Shown here: positions 52,182 to 61,376 of the stretch, piece after piece | Position numbering within the stretch: the stretch's first letter is position 1 | Layout of the letters: each line of letters opens with the position of its first letter | Assembly: GCF_001748145.1 (NCBI RefSeq) | Contig: NZ_BCQA01000001.1 | Span: 6,350,501-6,414,500 of the forward strand | Reading direction: 5' to 3' | Length of the DNA stretch: 64,000 nucleotides | From: Bosea sp. BIWAKO-01 | GTDB lineage: Bacteria > Pseudomonadota > Alphaproteobacteria > Rhizobiales > Beijerinckiaceae | Position numbers and translations under genes: made by a program | The notes under the pieces: model-generated | What the model was told of the DNA's origin: nothing | Databases searched by the model: none | Seen by the model: only the letters and a program-made list of their open reading frames with translations

Positions 52182-54610
52182 CCCTTGAGCTCCGCGGGCC
52201 TGCGGTCGAGCGGTGCAGCGAGGCTCGCCGTGACGGGGATCGCCGTGCCCGCGAGATCGATCGTCCAGTTGCGCGCGTCGAGCCAGGCCTGGTCGATCGG
52301 CTCTTGGCTCTGGGCCCAGCCGAGCGCGACGATACCGTCGACGCTTGCGCCGAAGGCCGCGGAGGTGATCTCGCCGACCGGCCTGCCATCCGCCAGGATC
52401 GCCTCGCCGCCCCAGGCCATCTGGCCGTTTGGACGGGGGCCGACAAGCGCGACCAGCCGCTTGGTGCGTGGCGCCGCGCGGGCAATGGTGAGGGCGTCGC
52501 GGCCGATGAAATCGCCCTTGTTCAGCTTCACGGCAAAGCCGAGGCCGGCCTCGTAGGGATTGATGTCCGGCGTCAGCTCGCGTCCCCAGGCGCGGAAGCC
52601 CTTCTCGATGCGCAGCGAGTCGACCGCGTAATATCCGACATCGACGAGACCGAGATCGGCTCCGGCCTCGTGCAGCAGATCGTAGATCGCGGCTGCGAAT
52701 TCCGCCGGCACGTAGAGTTCGAAGCCGTCCCCCAGATAGGAGCGGCGGCAGGCCCAGGTCGTGGCATAGCCGATGGTGATCTGCCGGATCGCATTGGCCG
52801 GGAAATCGACGGGATCGAAGGAGACGGGCGAGACGCGGGCGAGGATCTCGACGACCTTCGGGCCCGCCAGCGAGAGCACGGCATAGGCCGATGTCACGTC
52901 CGTCAGCGTTGCTCCCTCCGGGAGCTGGCGCCTGATCCAGTGCGCGTCGCGCGTCGCCTGGGCGGTGCCGGTCAGGAGCAGATAGGTGTCGGGCGCGATA
53001 CGGGCGGCCGTGAGGTCGCTTTCGAAGGTGCCGCGCGCATTGAGCAAGGCCGTGTAGATCGAGCTGCCCACCGGGACCGCCACATCATTGGCGGAGAGGC
53101 GCTGCAAGGCCGCTTCGGCCTGCGGACCCTGAAGCAGGAATTTGGCGAAGCTGCTCATGTCCACAAGCCCCGCGGCCTCGCGGCAGGCGCGGTGTTCTGC
53201 TGCGACCGTTTCGAACCAGTTCTGCTGGCCGAAGGAATAGCGGATCGTGCGCTCATCCTCGGTGCGGGCGAAATAATTCGCGCGTTCCCACCCCATCTTG
53301 GAGCCGAAGACAGCCTGCTTGGCGGCCAGGCGCTCGTAGAGCGGCGAGCGGCGGAAGGGCCTTGCGGTATCGAGTTCGCGGTTCGGCCAGGGCATGGCGT
53401 AGTGCAGGCCGAGCGTTTCCTTGATGCGATCCTTCAGCCAGGCCGGGTTGCTGTTGAAATTCGCGAAGCGGCGAATGTCGACGGGCCAGAGATCGCTCGT
53501 GGCCTCGCCCGCGACGATCCATTCGGCGAGCGCGCTGCCGGCGCCGCCGGCTGACGCGATCCCCATCGAGTTGAAGCCGGCGCCGACATAGATGCCCGCC
53601 ACTTCCGGAGCCTCGCCCAGGAGGAAGTTGTTGTCGGGCGTAAAACTCTCGGGACCGTTGAGGAAGGTCCTGATCTCGGCCGTCTCCAGGGCCGGCACGC
53701 GCTGCAGCGCGTTTTCCATCAGGATGGCGAACTGATCCCAGTCATCGGGCAGGAGCTGGAACTCGAAGGGATAGGGGATGCCGTCCATGCCCCAGGGCTT
53801 CGCATCGGGCTCGAAGCCGCCCATGACGAGGCCGCCGACCTCCTCCTTGTAGTAGGTGTAGCCATCGGGATCGCGCATCACCGGCAGGTCCGGCGTCACG
53901 CCGTCGATCTTGCCGGTGACGATGTACATGTGCTCGGCCGAATGCAGCGGCACCGATACGCCGCACATCTGCCCGACCGCGCGTGACCATTGGCCCGCGC
54001 AGATGACCAGGACCTCGCATTCGACCCGGCCCTGGTCGGTCTGCACCGCCCTCACCCGGCCCTTCTCGGTCTCGATGCCGGTGACGCGGATGCCTTCGCG
54101 CACGATGGCGCCGCGGCTACGGGCGCCGCGCGCCAGCGCCTGGGTGATGTCGGATGGGTTCGCCTTGCCGTCGCCGGGGAGCCAGACGCCGCCGACGAGA
54201 TCGTCGGTGCGCATCACCGGCCATTTCTCGCCGGCCTCCTTCGGGCTCAACTCCTCGATCTCCACCCCTTGGGCGCGCGCCGCCGAAATGGTCCGGCGCA
54301 GCTGCGTCATCCGTTCGGGCGTGCGTGCGACCGAAACCGAGCCGCAGCGCTTCCAGCCCGTGGCGAGCTCCGTCTCCTGCTCCAGCGAGGCGTAGAGCTC
54401 GGTGGAATAGCGGATCAGGCGCGTCATGCTCGACTGGCTGCGCAGCTGCCCGACGAGACCGGCCGCGTGCCAGGTGGTGCCGGAGGACAGGCGCCCCTGC
54501 TCGAGCAGGAGCACATCGCGCCAGCCGAGCTTGGTCAGATGATAGGCGACGGAACAGCCGACGATACCGCCGCCGATGATGACGACACGAGATTGGGTGG
54601 GAATGGACAT
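52178..54610 (-). CDS. dimethylglycine/sarcosine dehydrogenase-like flavoprotein
   Basis: This 810-aa enzyme has an N-terminal FAD domain (VVIIGGGIVGCSVAYHLTKL) with SSGTTWHAAGL, in which His48 matches the covalent flavin site of dimethylglycine dehydrogenases. FAD-linked domains fill about residues 1-420. A folate-binding GCV_T region follows (about 430-800: EHRACREAAGLVDMSSFAKF, YYAVDSLRIEKGFRAWGREL, GLGFAVKLNKGDFIGRDAL). Such enzymes oxidise N-methyl groups and pass the carbon to THF as methylene-THF. The exact amine (dimethylglycine, sarcosine or another) is not known. It heads a unit with purU and folD and lies 72 bp after a DeoR gene. Confidence 0.9.
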   Translation of the reverse strand: MSIPTQSRVVIIGGGIVGCSVAYHLTKLGWRDVLLLEQGRLSSGTTWHAAGLVGQLRSQSSMTRLIRYSTELYASLEQETELATGWKRCGSVSVARTPERMTQLRRTISAARAQGVEIEELSPKEAGEKWPVMRTDDLVGGVWLPGDGKANPSDITQALARGARSRGAIVREGIRVTGIETEKGRVRAVQTDQGRVECEVLVICAGQWSRAVGQMCGVSVPLHSAEHMYIVTGKIDGVTPDLPVMRDPDGYTYYKEEVGGLVMGGFEPDAKPWGMDGIPYPFEFQLLPDDWDQFAILMENALQRVPALETAEIRTFLNGPESFTPDNNFLLGEAPEVAGIYVGAGFNSMGIASAGGAGSALAEWIVAGEATSDLWPVDIRRFANFNSNPAWLKDRIKETLGLHYAMPWPNRELDTARPFRRSPLYERLAAKQAVFGSKMGWERANYFARTEDERTIRYSFGQQNWFETVAAEHRACREAAGLVDMSSFAKFLLQGPQAEAALQRLSANDVAVPVGSSIYTALLNARGTFESDLTAARIAPDTYLLLTGTAQATRDAHWIRRQLPEGATLTDVTSAYAVLSLAGPKVVEILARVSPVSFDPVDFPANAIRQITIGYATTWACRRSYLGDGFELYVPAEFAAAIYDLLHEAGADLGLVDVGYYAVDSLRIEKGFRAWGRELTPDINPYEAGLGFAVKLNKGDFIGRDALTIARAAPRTKRLVALVGPRPNGQMAWGGEAILADGRPVGEITSAAFGASVDGIVALGWAQSQEPIDQAWLDARNWTIDLAGTAIPVTASLAAPLDRRPAELKG

Positions 54611-54652
54611 GAGCGCCTCCGCGATGGAGGCAGCCTAGCAGGCCAAATCCAG

Positions 54653-54675
54653 AAAACAACAAAAAACCACAAAAC
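54653..54675. promoter_or_regulatory. A-rich CA-repeat element upstream of the flavoprotein gene
   Basis: The short gap between the DeoR gene and the flavoprotein gene contains repeated A-runs broken by C (AAAACAAC, AAAAAACCACAAAAC). On the coding strand this reads as tandem TTTTG/GTTTT units, resembling DeoR-family operator repeats. It is 43 bp from the start codon, in promoter position. The assignment is tentative. Confidence 0.4.
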
Positions 54676-54682
54676 GGGCAAA

Positions 54683-55453
54683 TCAGGAAACGATCAGACG
54701 CACTCCATTCCTGGTCAGGTTCGCGGCGATCGGCTCTGGCGGAAGCCGGTCGACCAGCAGTCCCGCGCAAGCGTCGTCGCCGCCGATCCGGCTGGGAAGG
54801 ACAAGGCCGAACTTACTGCTGTCGGCCATCAGGAAGCCTTGTTCCGCGGCGTTCAGGAGAGCGCTCCGGATGGCCGCTCCGGCTCGCGTGTAGTCGGTCA
54901 GCCGCCCTTCCGCGTCGACGCCGCCGACGCTGACGAAGGAGAAATCGGCCGAGAGGCGTCCGATCGCCCGCAGGGCCTCCGTGCCCGAGGTCGCATCCTC
55001 GTTGGGGTCGAATTCGCCACCGATCAGGAAGACGCGGGCGCCCTGCAGCCGGCTGGCCAGCCGCGCGTTCTCAAGCGACGTGGTGTGCACGACCAGCCGC
55101 TTTCGGTCCGTTCGCGCCAGCGCGCGCACAACCGCTTCGGTCGTGGTGCCGGAATCGAGCAGAATGGTCATGCCGTCGCCCAGCATGGCGGCGGCGAGCG
55201 TGGCGATCAGCTCCTTGCCTGCGCGGTTCACGGTCCGGCGGCTGGCGAAGGAGGCTTCCGAACGCTCGCCCCGGATCGCTCCGCCGTGAACGACAGCGAG
55301 CAGCCCCTCGGCCGACAAGGCCTTGAGATCGCGCCGGATCGTCTCGCGGGAAACGTCGAGCGACAGGGCGAGTTCCTCGACGCTGATCGATTCCTGTCTT
55401 TCGAGACTGTCGAGGATGATGCGATGCCGTCGCGCAGCGATGTCGCGGGTCAT
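54683..55453 (-). CDS. DeoR-family transcriptional regulator
   Basis: This 256-aa regulator has a DeoR helix-turn-helix (IILDSLERQESISVEELALS, then VSRETIRRDLKALSAEGLL) with the following VHGGAI motif, and a DeoRC ligand domain (MTILLDSGTTTEAVVRAL, FVSVGGVDAEGRLTDY). The ligand domain is related to sugar-phosphate isomerases; ligands are usually phosphorylated sugars or derivatives, so its link to N-methyl amine metabolism is unusual. It is upstream of the flavoprotein gene on the same strand. The start at 55453 (MTRDIAARRHRI) fits the family N-terminus; a longer frame is Arg/Phe-rich. Confidence 0.88.
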   Translation of the reverse strand: MTRDIAARRHRIILDSLERQESISVEELALSLDVSRETIRRDLKALSAEGLLAVVHGGAIRGERSEASFASRRTVNRAGKELIATLAAAMLGDGMTILLDSGTTTEAVVRALARTDRKRLVVHTTSLENARLASRLQGARVFLIGGEFDPNEDATSGTEALRAIGRLSADFSFVSVGGVDAEGRLTDYTRAGAAIRSALLNAAEQGFLMADSSKFGLVLPSRIGGDDACAGLLVDRLPPEPIAANLTRNGVRLIVS

Positions 55454-55988
55454 GGAAACGGAGCCAAAAATCCTGGTCGGCGGAAGAAGCCATCCCAATC
55501 TGCCACATGTCGTCGATTCGCGCTTGGCAATCGAACGGGCCTGGAAAAACATGAAAGGCATCGACGGAATCGAGTGTTATCAAACCACGGTGCGGCGCTG
55601 TAGCGCACGGCGATAGATAATTCACAATATTAAAATCAATATAAACTTACAATCCAAAGCAATATTTCCCATACACCCTAAATAAAATCCACAATATTCG
55701 AAATTATCATTCGCAAACATAAAGATATAACTTTACCATAGCCGCATTAAGCTCGCTTGACTTCGCGACAGCAACCTTTCACCTACATCTCATGTGGATC
55801 GATTCCCCAACGCTTCTCTTCGAGCGGGTGTGCCCCATCACGGGGGACTGACCCCGACCCGGCTGCGTCGCGGCCCGGTCCGGGCAAAGGCTGGCATTCC
55901 CGCGTAACGCGGGTTGCGTTGGTCACTCAGAGCGGCAACCCATTCAGACATTTTTCTCACGACTGCCTGCAACCCGCTGGCGGAAAAC
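55454..55988. other. intergenic region with an AT-rich island
   Basis: These 535 bp separate the divergent DeoR and Rnk/GreA-like genes and contain no recognised gene. The segment at about 55613-55750 is markedly A/T-rich (many AATATT, ATAAAAT and TATAACTT runs) within an otherwise GC-rich window. It could carry promoters for either side, a silencer site, or be the scar of acquired DNA. Confidence 0.5.
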
Positions 55989-56504
55989 ATGATTTGCACA
56001 TTGAAACGACCAGTCACCACGCTTTCGGCCGGCGATTATGTGCGACTGCAAGAGCTGGCGCGTTTGCTCGGCGAGCACATTCATCCGCTCGCGTCGGCGC
56101 TTTTGCGCAAGCTGGACCGCGCCTCGTGGCGTGAGGCGGACGATATGCCGGAGCAAACGGTCTTGCTGGATGGCTTCGTCACCTATCGTGTCGGCGGCAC
56201 CGGCCAGCCCGAACGCCGACGCTTGATCGATCCCGCAGACGGAATGTGGCCGCCCGCCGAGTTATCGGTGATCACGCCTCTCGGCATCACATTGCTTGGG
56301 CTTTCGGTGGGCGATCGAATCCCGATGATCGGGGCCGATATTCGTGCGCCGCCATGGGTCGAAGTCGTGGCAGTCGACCCCGTGACGACGTCGGGGATCG
56401 TCCGAGGGCTCACCTCCTCGAACGCGCCTGCGATCTGCTCGTCGTTGGCGGATCACCTTCGATGGCCTAAGAACGGACGACGCCTCCCAGGCAAAGGAGA
56501 ATGA
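55989..56504 (+). CDS. Rnk/GreA-like C-terminal domain protein
   Basis: This 171-aa protein resembles the Rnk nucleoside-diphosphate-kinase regulators of the GreA/GreB superfamily. It has a short N-terminal coiled segment (DYVRLQELARLLGEHIHPLA) and the FKBP-like C-terminal domain (MPEQTVLLDGFVTYRVGG, RRRLIDPADGMWPPAELSVI, TPLGITLLGLSVGDRIPMI). Rnk-type proteins bind RNA polymerase near its secondary channel. The C-terminal 40 residues (DVTTSGIVRGLTSS-like) extend beyond the typical domain. Its stop overlaps the start of the Mrp operon, so it is translationally coupled. The start at 55989 is chosen by domain length. Confidence 0.7.
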   Translation: MICTLKRPVTTLSAGDYVRLQELARLLGEHIHPLASALLRKLDRASWREADDMPEQTVLLDGFVTYRVGGTGQPERRRLIDPADGMWPPAELSVITPLGITLLGLSVGDRIPMIGADIRAPPWVEVVAVDPVTTSGIVRGLTSSNAPAICSSLADHLRWPKNGRRLPGKGE

Positions 56505-59410
56505 TGGAACTTTCCCCGCTACTGCTGATCCTCATTCTGCCTTTTGTTGCCAGTCTTGCGGTGGTCCTGTCTCCGGGAGCCTCGCGCGAACCGGTGACCT
56601 GGATTACCGGCGTCACCTTGCTGGCCTGCCTGGTCCTGACCTTGTCGCTCTACCCATCCGTGAGCGGCGGAGATGCCCTCCGGTTTCAGATCGACTGGAT
56701 CCCGTCTCTCGGACTGAACTTCACGCTGAGGATGGATGGCTTCGCCTGGATCTTCGCGGCCCTCGTCAGCGGTATCGGCGTCCTGGTCGTCATGTACGCC
56801 CGGTACTACATGTCCGCCGACGATCCGGTCCGGCGTTTCTACCTTTTCTTTCTGGCCTTCACGGGCTCGATGCTGGGGGTGGTCCTTTCGGGCAACCTGG
56901 TGCTTCTGGTCGTGTTCTGGGAACTGACCAGCATTTTTTCCTTCCTGCTGATCGGCTACTGGCAGCAGAGCCAGGCAGCGCGCGACGGCGCTCGCATGGC
57001 CATGACGGTCACGGGCATGGGGGGCCTGGCTCTGCTGGGTGGCGTGCTGATCATCGGTCATATCGTGGGCAGTTACGACCTCGACGACGTCCTGCGATCG
57101 GGCAACCTCATCCGTTCGCACACTCTATACGTCCCGGCGCTGCTGCTGATACTTCTCGGCACGCTGACGAAAAGCGCACAGTTTCCCTTTCATTTCTGGC
57201 TGCCCAACGCCATGGCGGCGCCGACGCCCGTATCGGCGTTCCTGCATTCGGCCACCATGGTCAAGGCAGGGGTCTTCCTGATGGCGCGGCTGTGGCCGGT
57301 GCTCTCCGGTACGCCGGAATGGTTCATGATCCTCGGCATCGCGGGAATGACGTCGTTCGTGCTCGGCGCTTACCTCGCCATGTTCCAGAATGACCTGAAG
57401 GGACTTCTCGCCTACTCCACGATCAGCCATCTGGGCCTGATCACGTTGCTGCTCAGCCTCGGCAGCCCGCTCGCCGCCGGCGCGGCCATCTTCCACATGC
57501 TCAACCACGCGACGTTCAAGGCATCGCTGTTCATGGCGGCCGGCATCATCGACCACGAGACCGGCACGCGCGATATGAGGCGGATCTCCGGACTGTTCCG
57601 GTACATGCCGATCACCGGCACCCTGGCCATGGTGGCCTGCGCCGCCATGGCTGGCGTACCGCTGCTGAACGGCTTCCTGTCGAAGGAGATGTTCTTCGCC
57701 GAGGCCGTGGAGACCCACGCCGATTCCTGGCTGGACACCGCCGCCCCCTACGCGGCCGTGCTCGGCAGCGCGCTGGCCGTGACCTATTCCCTACGGCTGA
57801 TCCATTCGATCTTCCTGGGAGCGCCGCCCGAGAGTTTTCCCCGCGAACCCCACGAGCCGCCGTTCTGGATGCGGTTCCCGGTCATGTTCCTGGTCGTCGC
57901 CTGCCTCGTCGTCGGCGTCTTCCCGGCATACACCATCGGCCCGTTCCTGCATGTCGCGGTGTCGTCGGTGCTCGGCGACGCCACGCCGCCATACAGCCTG
58001 GCTCTGTGGCACGGCTTCAACCTTCCCCTGGCGATGAGCATCGTCGCGCTGGTTGCTGGCGTGCTGCTGTATCGCGTCGCCGGCGCTTACCTCGAACGTT
58101 CCGAGCGTCCCCCGCTTTTCGGTCGGATTCAGGGACAGCGCATCTTCGAGCGGGTCATGGTCGCGATTTCGTGGCGATGGGCGCATCTGTTCGAAGGCGC
58201 GTTCGGCACCAGTCGCCTTCAGCCCCAGATGCGCCTGGTGGTGGTGGTGGCCGTCGCCGCAGGAGCCGTCCCGCTGCTCGCTTCGGGCCTTTCCTTCGGT
58301 CCTCACGGCAATGGGGCGACGGATTTCGCATTCACCGGCCTTTGGTCCATCGGCATGATCTGCGCCGTCGCAGCCGCCTATCAGGCCAAGTTCCATCGGC
58401 TCGCGGCCCTTGCCCTGCTCGGCGGGACAGGGCTCGTGACCTGCCTGACCTTCGTCTGGCTTTCTGCGCCGGACCTTGCGGCCACCCAGCTCGTCGTCGA
58501 GATCGTGACAACGGTGCTTATCCTGCTCGGTCTGCGGTGGCTGCCCAAGCGCTCGCAGGACGTGCCCGAACCGAAAGGCTGGCGACCGCGCCTGCGCCGT
58601 TTCCGGGACCTTGCCATCGCCGTCGTCGCGGGCCTGGGCATGACGGCGATCTCCTACGCGGTGATGACGCGGGCGCCGCCGGACTCGATCGCGAAATACT
58701 TCGTCGAGAAGGCCTATAGCGAAGGCGGCGGCCTGAATGTCGTCAACGTCATTCTCGTCGATTTCCGCGGCTTCGACACGCTGGGCGAGATCACGGTCCT
58801 CGCCGTCGTGGCACTGAGCGTATTCGCGCTGCTCCGGCGCTTCCGCCCCGCACCGGACAGCATCGAGAGGCCCGAGCAGCAGCGCATCCAGCGGTCCAAT
58901 GACGAGGCTGAGCCGGAGACGGAGGTCGGAGCGACGAAGGCGGAATATCTCTACGTGCCGTCCGTCATCATGCAGTGGATGTTCCCGGTCGTAATCGTAC
59001 TGGCCGCCTATCTCTTCCTGCGTGGGCATGACGCTCCGGGAGGGGGCTTTGCCGCAGGTGTCGCAATGGCGGCGGGCTTCATCCTGCAATACATGGCGGC
59101 GGGCACGGTCTGGGTCGAGGACAGGCTGCGAATCCTTCCGGTTGCCTGGATCGGCGGCGGTCTCCTGCTGGCGGCGTTCACCGGGGCGGCCTCGATGCTC
59201 CTGGGAGATTCCTTCCTCACCTCGTATTTCCGGTATCTGGAGCTGCCGATCGTCGGGAAGGTCCCGCTGGCGAGCGCCACCCTGTTCGATCTCGGCGTGT
59301 TCGGCGTCGTGGTCGGAGCGACGGTTTTGATGCTGATCGCTATCGCCCACCAATCCATCCGCCGCCTGCGCGCGGCCCGTCTCGAAGAGGAGCGCCAGCG
59401 ATGGAACTGA
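56504..59410 (+). CDS. Mrp/Pha antiporter subunit A fused to subunit B
   Basis: The 968-aa product is the large subunit of a multisubunit cation/proton antiporter. It contains the complex-I-like channel domain (LRMDGFAWIFAALVSGIGVL, VLVVFWELTSIFSFLLIGYW, TKSAQFPFHFWLPNAMAAPT, HMLNHATFKASLFMAAGII) with its essential Glu and Lys residues, and a C-terminal MrpB domain from about residue 820 (LFLRGHDAPGGGFAAGVAMA). Such A-B fusions match the PhaAB type of rhizobia, used for pH adaptation and potassium efflux. The first ATG (56501) is too close to AAGGAG, so the second was taken. It overlaps MrpC by 10 bases. Confidence 0.93.
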   Translation: MELSPLLLILILPFVASLAVVLSPGASREPVTWITGVTLLACLVLTLSLYPSVSGGDALRFQIDWIPSLGLNFTLRMDGFAWIFAALVSGIGVLVVMYARYYMSADDPVRRFYLFFLAFTGSMLGVVLSGNLVLLVVFWELTSIFSFLLIGYWQQSQAARDGARMAMTVTGMGGLALLGGVLIIGHIVGSYDLDDVLRSGNLIRSHTLYVPALLLILLGTLTKSAQFPFHFWLPNAMAAPTPVSAFLHSATMVKAGVFLMARLWPVLSGTPEWFMILGIAGMTSFVLGAYLAMFQNDLKGLLAYSTISHLGLITLLLSLGSPLAAGAAIFHMLNHATFKASLFMAAGIIDHETGTRDMRRISGLFRYMPITGTLAMVACAAMAGVPLLNGFLSKEMFFAEAVETHADSWLDTAAPYAAVLGSALAVTYSLRLIHSIFLGAPPESFPREPHEPPFWMRFPVMFLVVACLVVGVFPAYTIGPFLHVAVSSVLGDATPPYSLALWHGFNLPLAMSIVALVAGVLLYRVAGAYLERSERPPLFGRIQGQRIFERVMVAISWRWAHLFEGAFGTSRLQPQMRLVVVVAVAAGAVPLLASGLSFGPHGNGATDFAFTGLWSIGMICAVAAAYQAKFHRLAALALLGGTGLVTCLTFVWLSAPDLAATQLVVEIVTTVLILLGLRWLPKRSQDVPEPKGWRPRLRRFRDLAIAVVAGLGMTAISYAVMTRAPPDSIAKYFVEKAYSEGGGLNVVNVILVDFRGFDTLGEITVLAVVALSVFALLRRFRPAPDSIERPEQQRIQRSNDEAEPETEVGATKAEYLYVPSVIMQWMFPVVIVLAAYLFLRGHDAPGGGFAAGVAMAAGFILQYMAAGTVWVEDRLRILPVAWIGGGLLLAAFTGAASMLLGDSFLTSYFRYLELPIVGKVPLASATLFDLGVFGVVVGATVLMLIAIAHQSIRRLRAARLEEERQRWN

Positions 59411-59742
59411 CGCTTGCGATCGCCATAGGCGTGCTCACCGGATCGGGAGTCTGGCTGGTCCTGCGTCCGCGCACCTATCAGCTCGTCATCGGCCTTTCGC
59501 TTCTCTCTTATGCGGTGAACCTTTTCATCTTCAGCATGGGCCGGTTGCGGGTCGGTGCAGCCCCCGTGCTGGGGCCCGGCGGTGCAGGCAATCCGGCGGA
59601 TCTGGCCGACCCGGTTCCGCAGGCGCTCGTGCTCACGGCGATCGTGATCGGCTTTGCCACGACCGCGCTCCTGCTCGTGGTGCTGCTCGTCGCCCGCGGG
59701 CTGACCCGCAACGATCACGTCGACGGGCGAGAGCCGAACTGA
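59401..59742 (+). CDS. Mrp antiporter subunit C
   Basis: This 113-aa membrane protein is the NuoK-like subunit. Three transmembrane helices are visible (LTLAIAIGVLTGSGVWLVLR, LVIGLSLLSYAVNLFIFSMG, VLTAIVIGFATTALLLVVLL), with the conserved DPVPQALVLTAIVIGFA. The small subunit is needed for assembly of the antiporter. It shares 10 bases with the A-B gene and one base with the D gene, so translation is coupled. Confidence 0.93.
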   Translation: MELTLAIAIGVLTGSGVWLVLRPRTYQLVIGLSLLSYAVNLFIFSMGRLRVGAAPVLGPGGAGNPADLADPVPQALVLTAIVIGFATTALLLVVLLVARGLTRNDHVDGREPN

Positions 59743-61376
59743 TGGACTGGACGAGACATCTTCTCATCGTCCCGATCCTGCTCCCGTTGATCACGGGAGC
59801 GGCTCTCCTGCTGATCGACGAGCTGCGCCACACGCTGAAGGCGCTTCTCAGCATTGCGTCGGGCGTGCTGCTCCTGGTGACGGCGATCGTCCTGATGCGA
59901 CTGGCGGACGGGGTTGCCGACGGGGGCGGCGCCCTGTCCTCATCCTATGCCCTCGCCAACTGGCCAGCGCCGTTCGCCATCGTGCTCGTGCTCGATCGGC
60001 TGTCGGCGCTGATGCTCGCCCTCGCATCCACGCTGGCGCTCGCCGCTCTGGTCTTCTCGACGGCGCGCTGGCACCGGGCCGGGCCGCATTTCCACACGCT
60101 CTTCCAGTTCATGCTCATGGGGCTCGGGGGCGCGTTCCTCACGGGCGACCTCTTCAATCTCTTCGTCTTCTTCGAGGTCACGCTGGCGGCGTCCTACGGC
60201 CTGCTGCTGCACGGATCGGGCGCGTTCCGGGTTCGAGCCGGCCTCCATTATATCGCGATCAACCTGGCCGCTTCGCTTCTCTTCCTCATCGGCGTCAGCC
60301 TGATCTATGGGACCGCCGGAACGCTGAACATGGCTGACCTGGCCGTCCGCCTGCCGGGCGTGCCCGCAGAGGACCGGGCGCTCCTTCACGCCGGTGTCGC
60401 GATCCTTGGCATCGCATTCCTGGTCAAGGCGGGCATGTGGCCGCTCTGCTTCTGGCTGCCGTCCGCCTATATGGCGGCCGCCGCCCCCGTTGCCGCGATC
60501 TTCGTCGTGCTCACCAAGGTCGGCACCTATGTGCTTCTGCGCCTCTCCCTGCTGCTTTTCGCTCCGGAGGCCCAGGGCGCGGCAGGGTTCGGCGGAACGG
60601 TGCTGCTCTGGGGCGGGATGGCGACGATCCTCTTCGCGACATCCGGGGTGCTATCGTCCCAGTCGCTGGGCCGGCTCGCCGGCTTCAGCGTTCTCATCTC
60701 CGCGGGGACCCTGCTCGCGGCCGTCGGCATCGGCAACACTGCGGTCGTCTCGGGAGCCTTGTTCTACCTCGTCAGTTCGAGCCTCAGCGTCGCTGCCTTT
60801 TTCCTGCTGATCGAGCTGGTCGAGCGGTCGCGTGAGCCTGCGGCAGACGTGTTGTCCGTCACCATGGAGGCGTATGGCGACGAGACGGACGAGAGCGAGG
60901 AGCACGAGGATCAGGAGGTCGGCGTGACCGTGCCGGGGGCGCTCGCCATCCTGAGCGTCTCGTTTGGATGCGTCGCGCTCCTGCTCGCGGGCTTGCCGCC
61001 GCTATCGGGGTTCATCGCCAAGTTCGCGATGCTGACGGGCATGTTGAATCCCGACGGACTCGGCTCAATCGCCGAGATCCCGGGGAGCATCTGGCTGCTG
61101 GTTGCGCTGGTCATCCTATCGGGCCTTGCGACCCTGGTGGCCATGATGCGCAGCGGCGTCCGCATCTTCTGGACGCCCCTCGAGGAACTGGTTCCGCGCG
61201 TGGTCATGGTCGAGGTCGCGCCGATCGTCGCATTGCTGGCGCTCTGCGCGGTCCTGACCGTGTGGGGCGGTCCGATGCTCAGTTACACGGAGGCTGCGGC
61301 CCGTTCCCTTCACGCCCCGTCGACCTATATCCAGAGCGTTCTGGGAACGGGGCATCTGCCGGGCGGTGCGCGATGA
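59742..61376 (+). CDS. Mrp antiporter subunit D
   Basis: This 544-aa membrane protein is the NuoN/M-like second channel subunit, with about 14 helices. Motifs include ILLPLITGAALLLIDELRHT, LFNLFVFFEVTLAASYGLLL with its conserved Glu, and FLVKAGMWPLCFWLPSAYMA with the Lys and Pro of the broken helix. It works with subunit A in proton-coupled cation export. An acidic loop, DETDESEEHEDQEVG, between helices in the last third is unusual for the family. It overlaps the E gene by four bases. Confidence 0.92.
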   Translation: MDWTRHLLIVPILLPLITGAALLLIDELRHTLKALLSIASGVLLLVTAIVLMRLADGVADGGGALSSSYALANWPAPFAIVLVLDRLSALMLALASTLALAALVFSTARWHRAGPHFHTLFQFMLMGLGGAFLTGDLFNLFVFFEVTLAASYGLLLHGSGAFRVRAGLHYIAINLAASLLFLIGVSLIYGTAGTLNMADLAVRLPGVPAEDRALLHAGVAILGIAFLVKAGMWPLCFWLPSAYMAAAAPVAAIFVVLTKVGTYVLLRLSLLLFAPEAQGAAGFGGTVLLWGGMATILFATSGVLSSQSLGRLAGFSVLISAGTLLAAVGIGNTAVVSGALFYLVSSSLSVAAFFLLIELVERSREPAADVLSVTMEAYGDETDESEEHEDQEVGVTVPGALAILSVSFGCVALLLAGLPPLSGFIAKFAMLTGMLNPDGLGSIAEIPGSIWLLVALVILSGLATLVAMMRSGVRIFWTPLEELVPRVVMVEVAPIVALLALCAVLTVWGGPMLSYTEAAARSLHAPSTYIQSVLGTGHLPGGAR

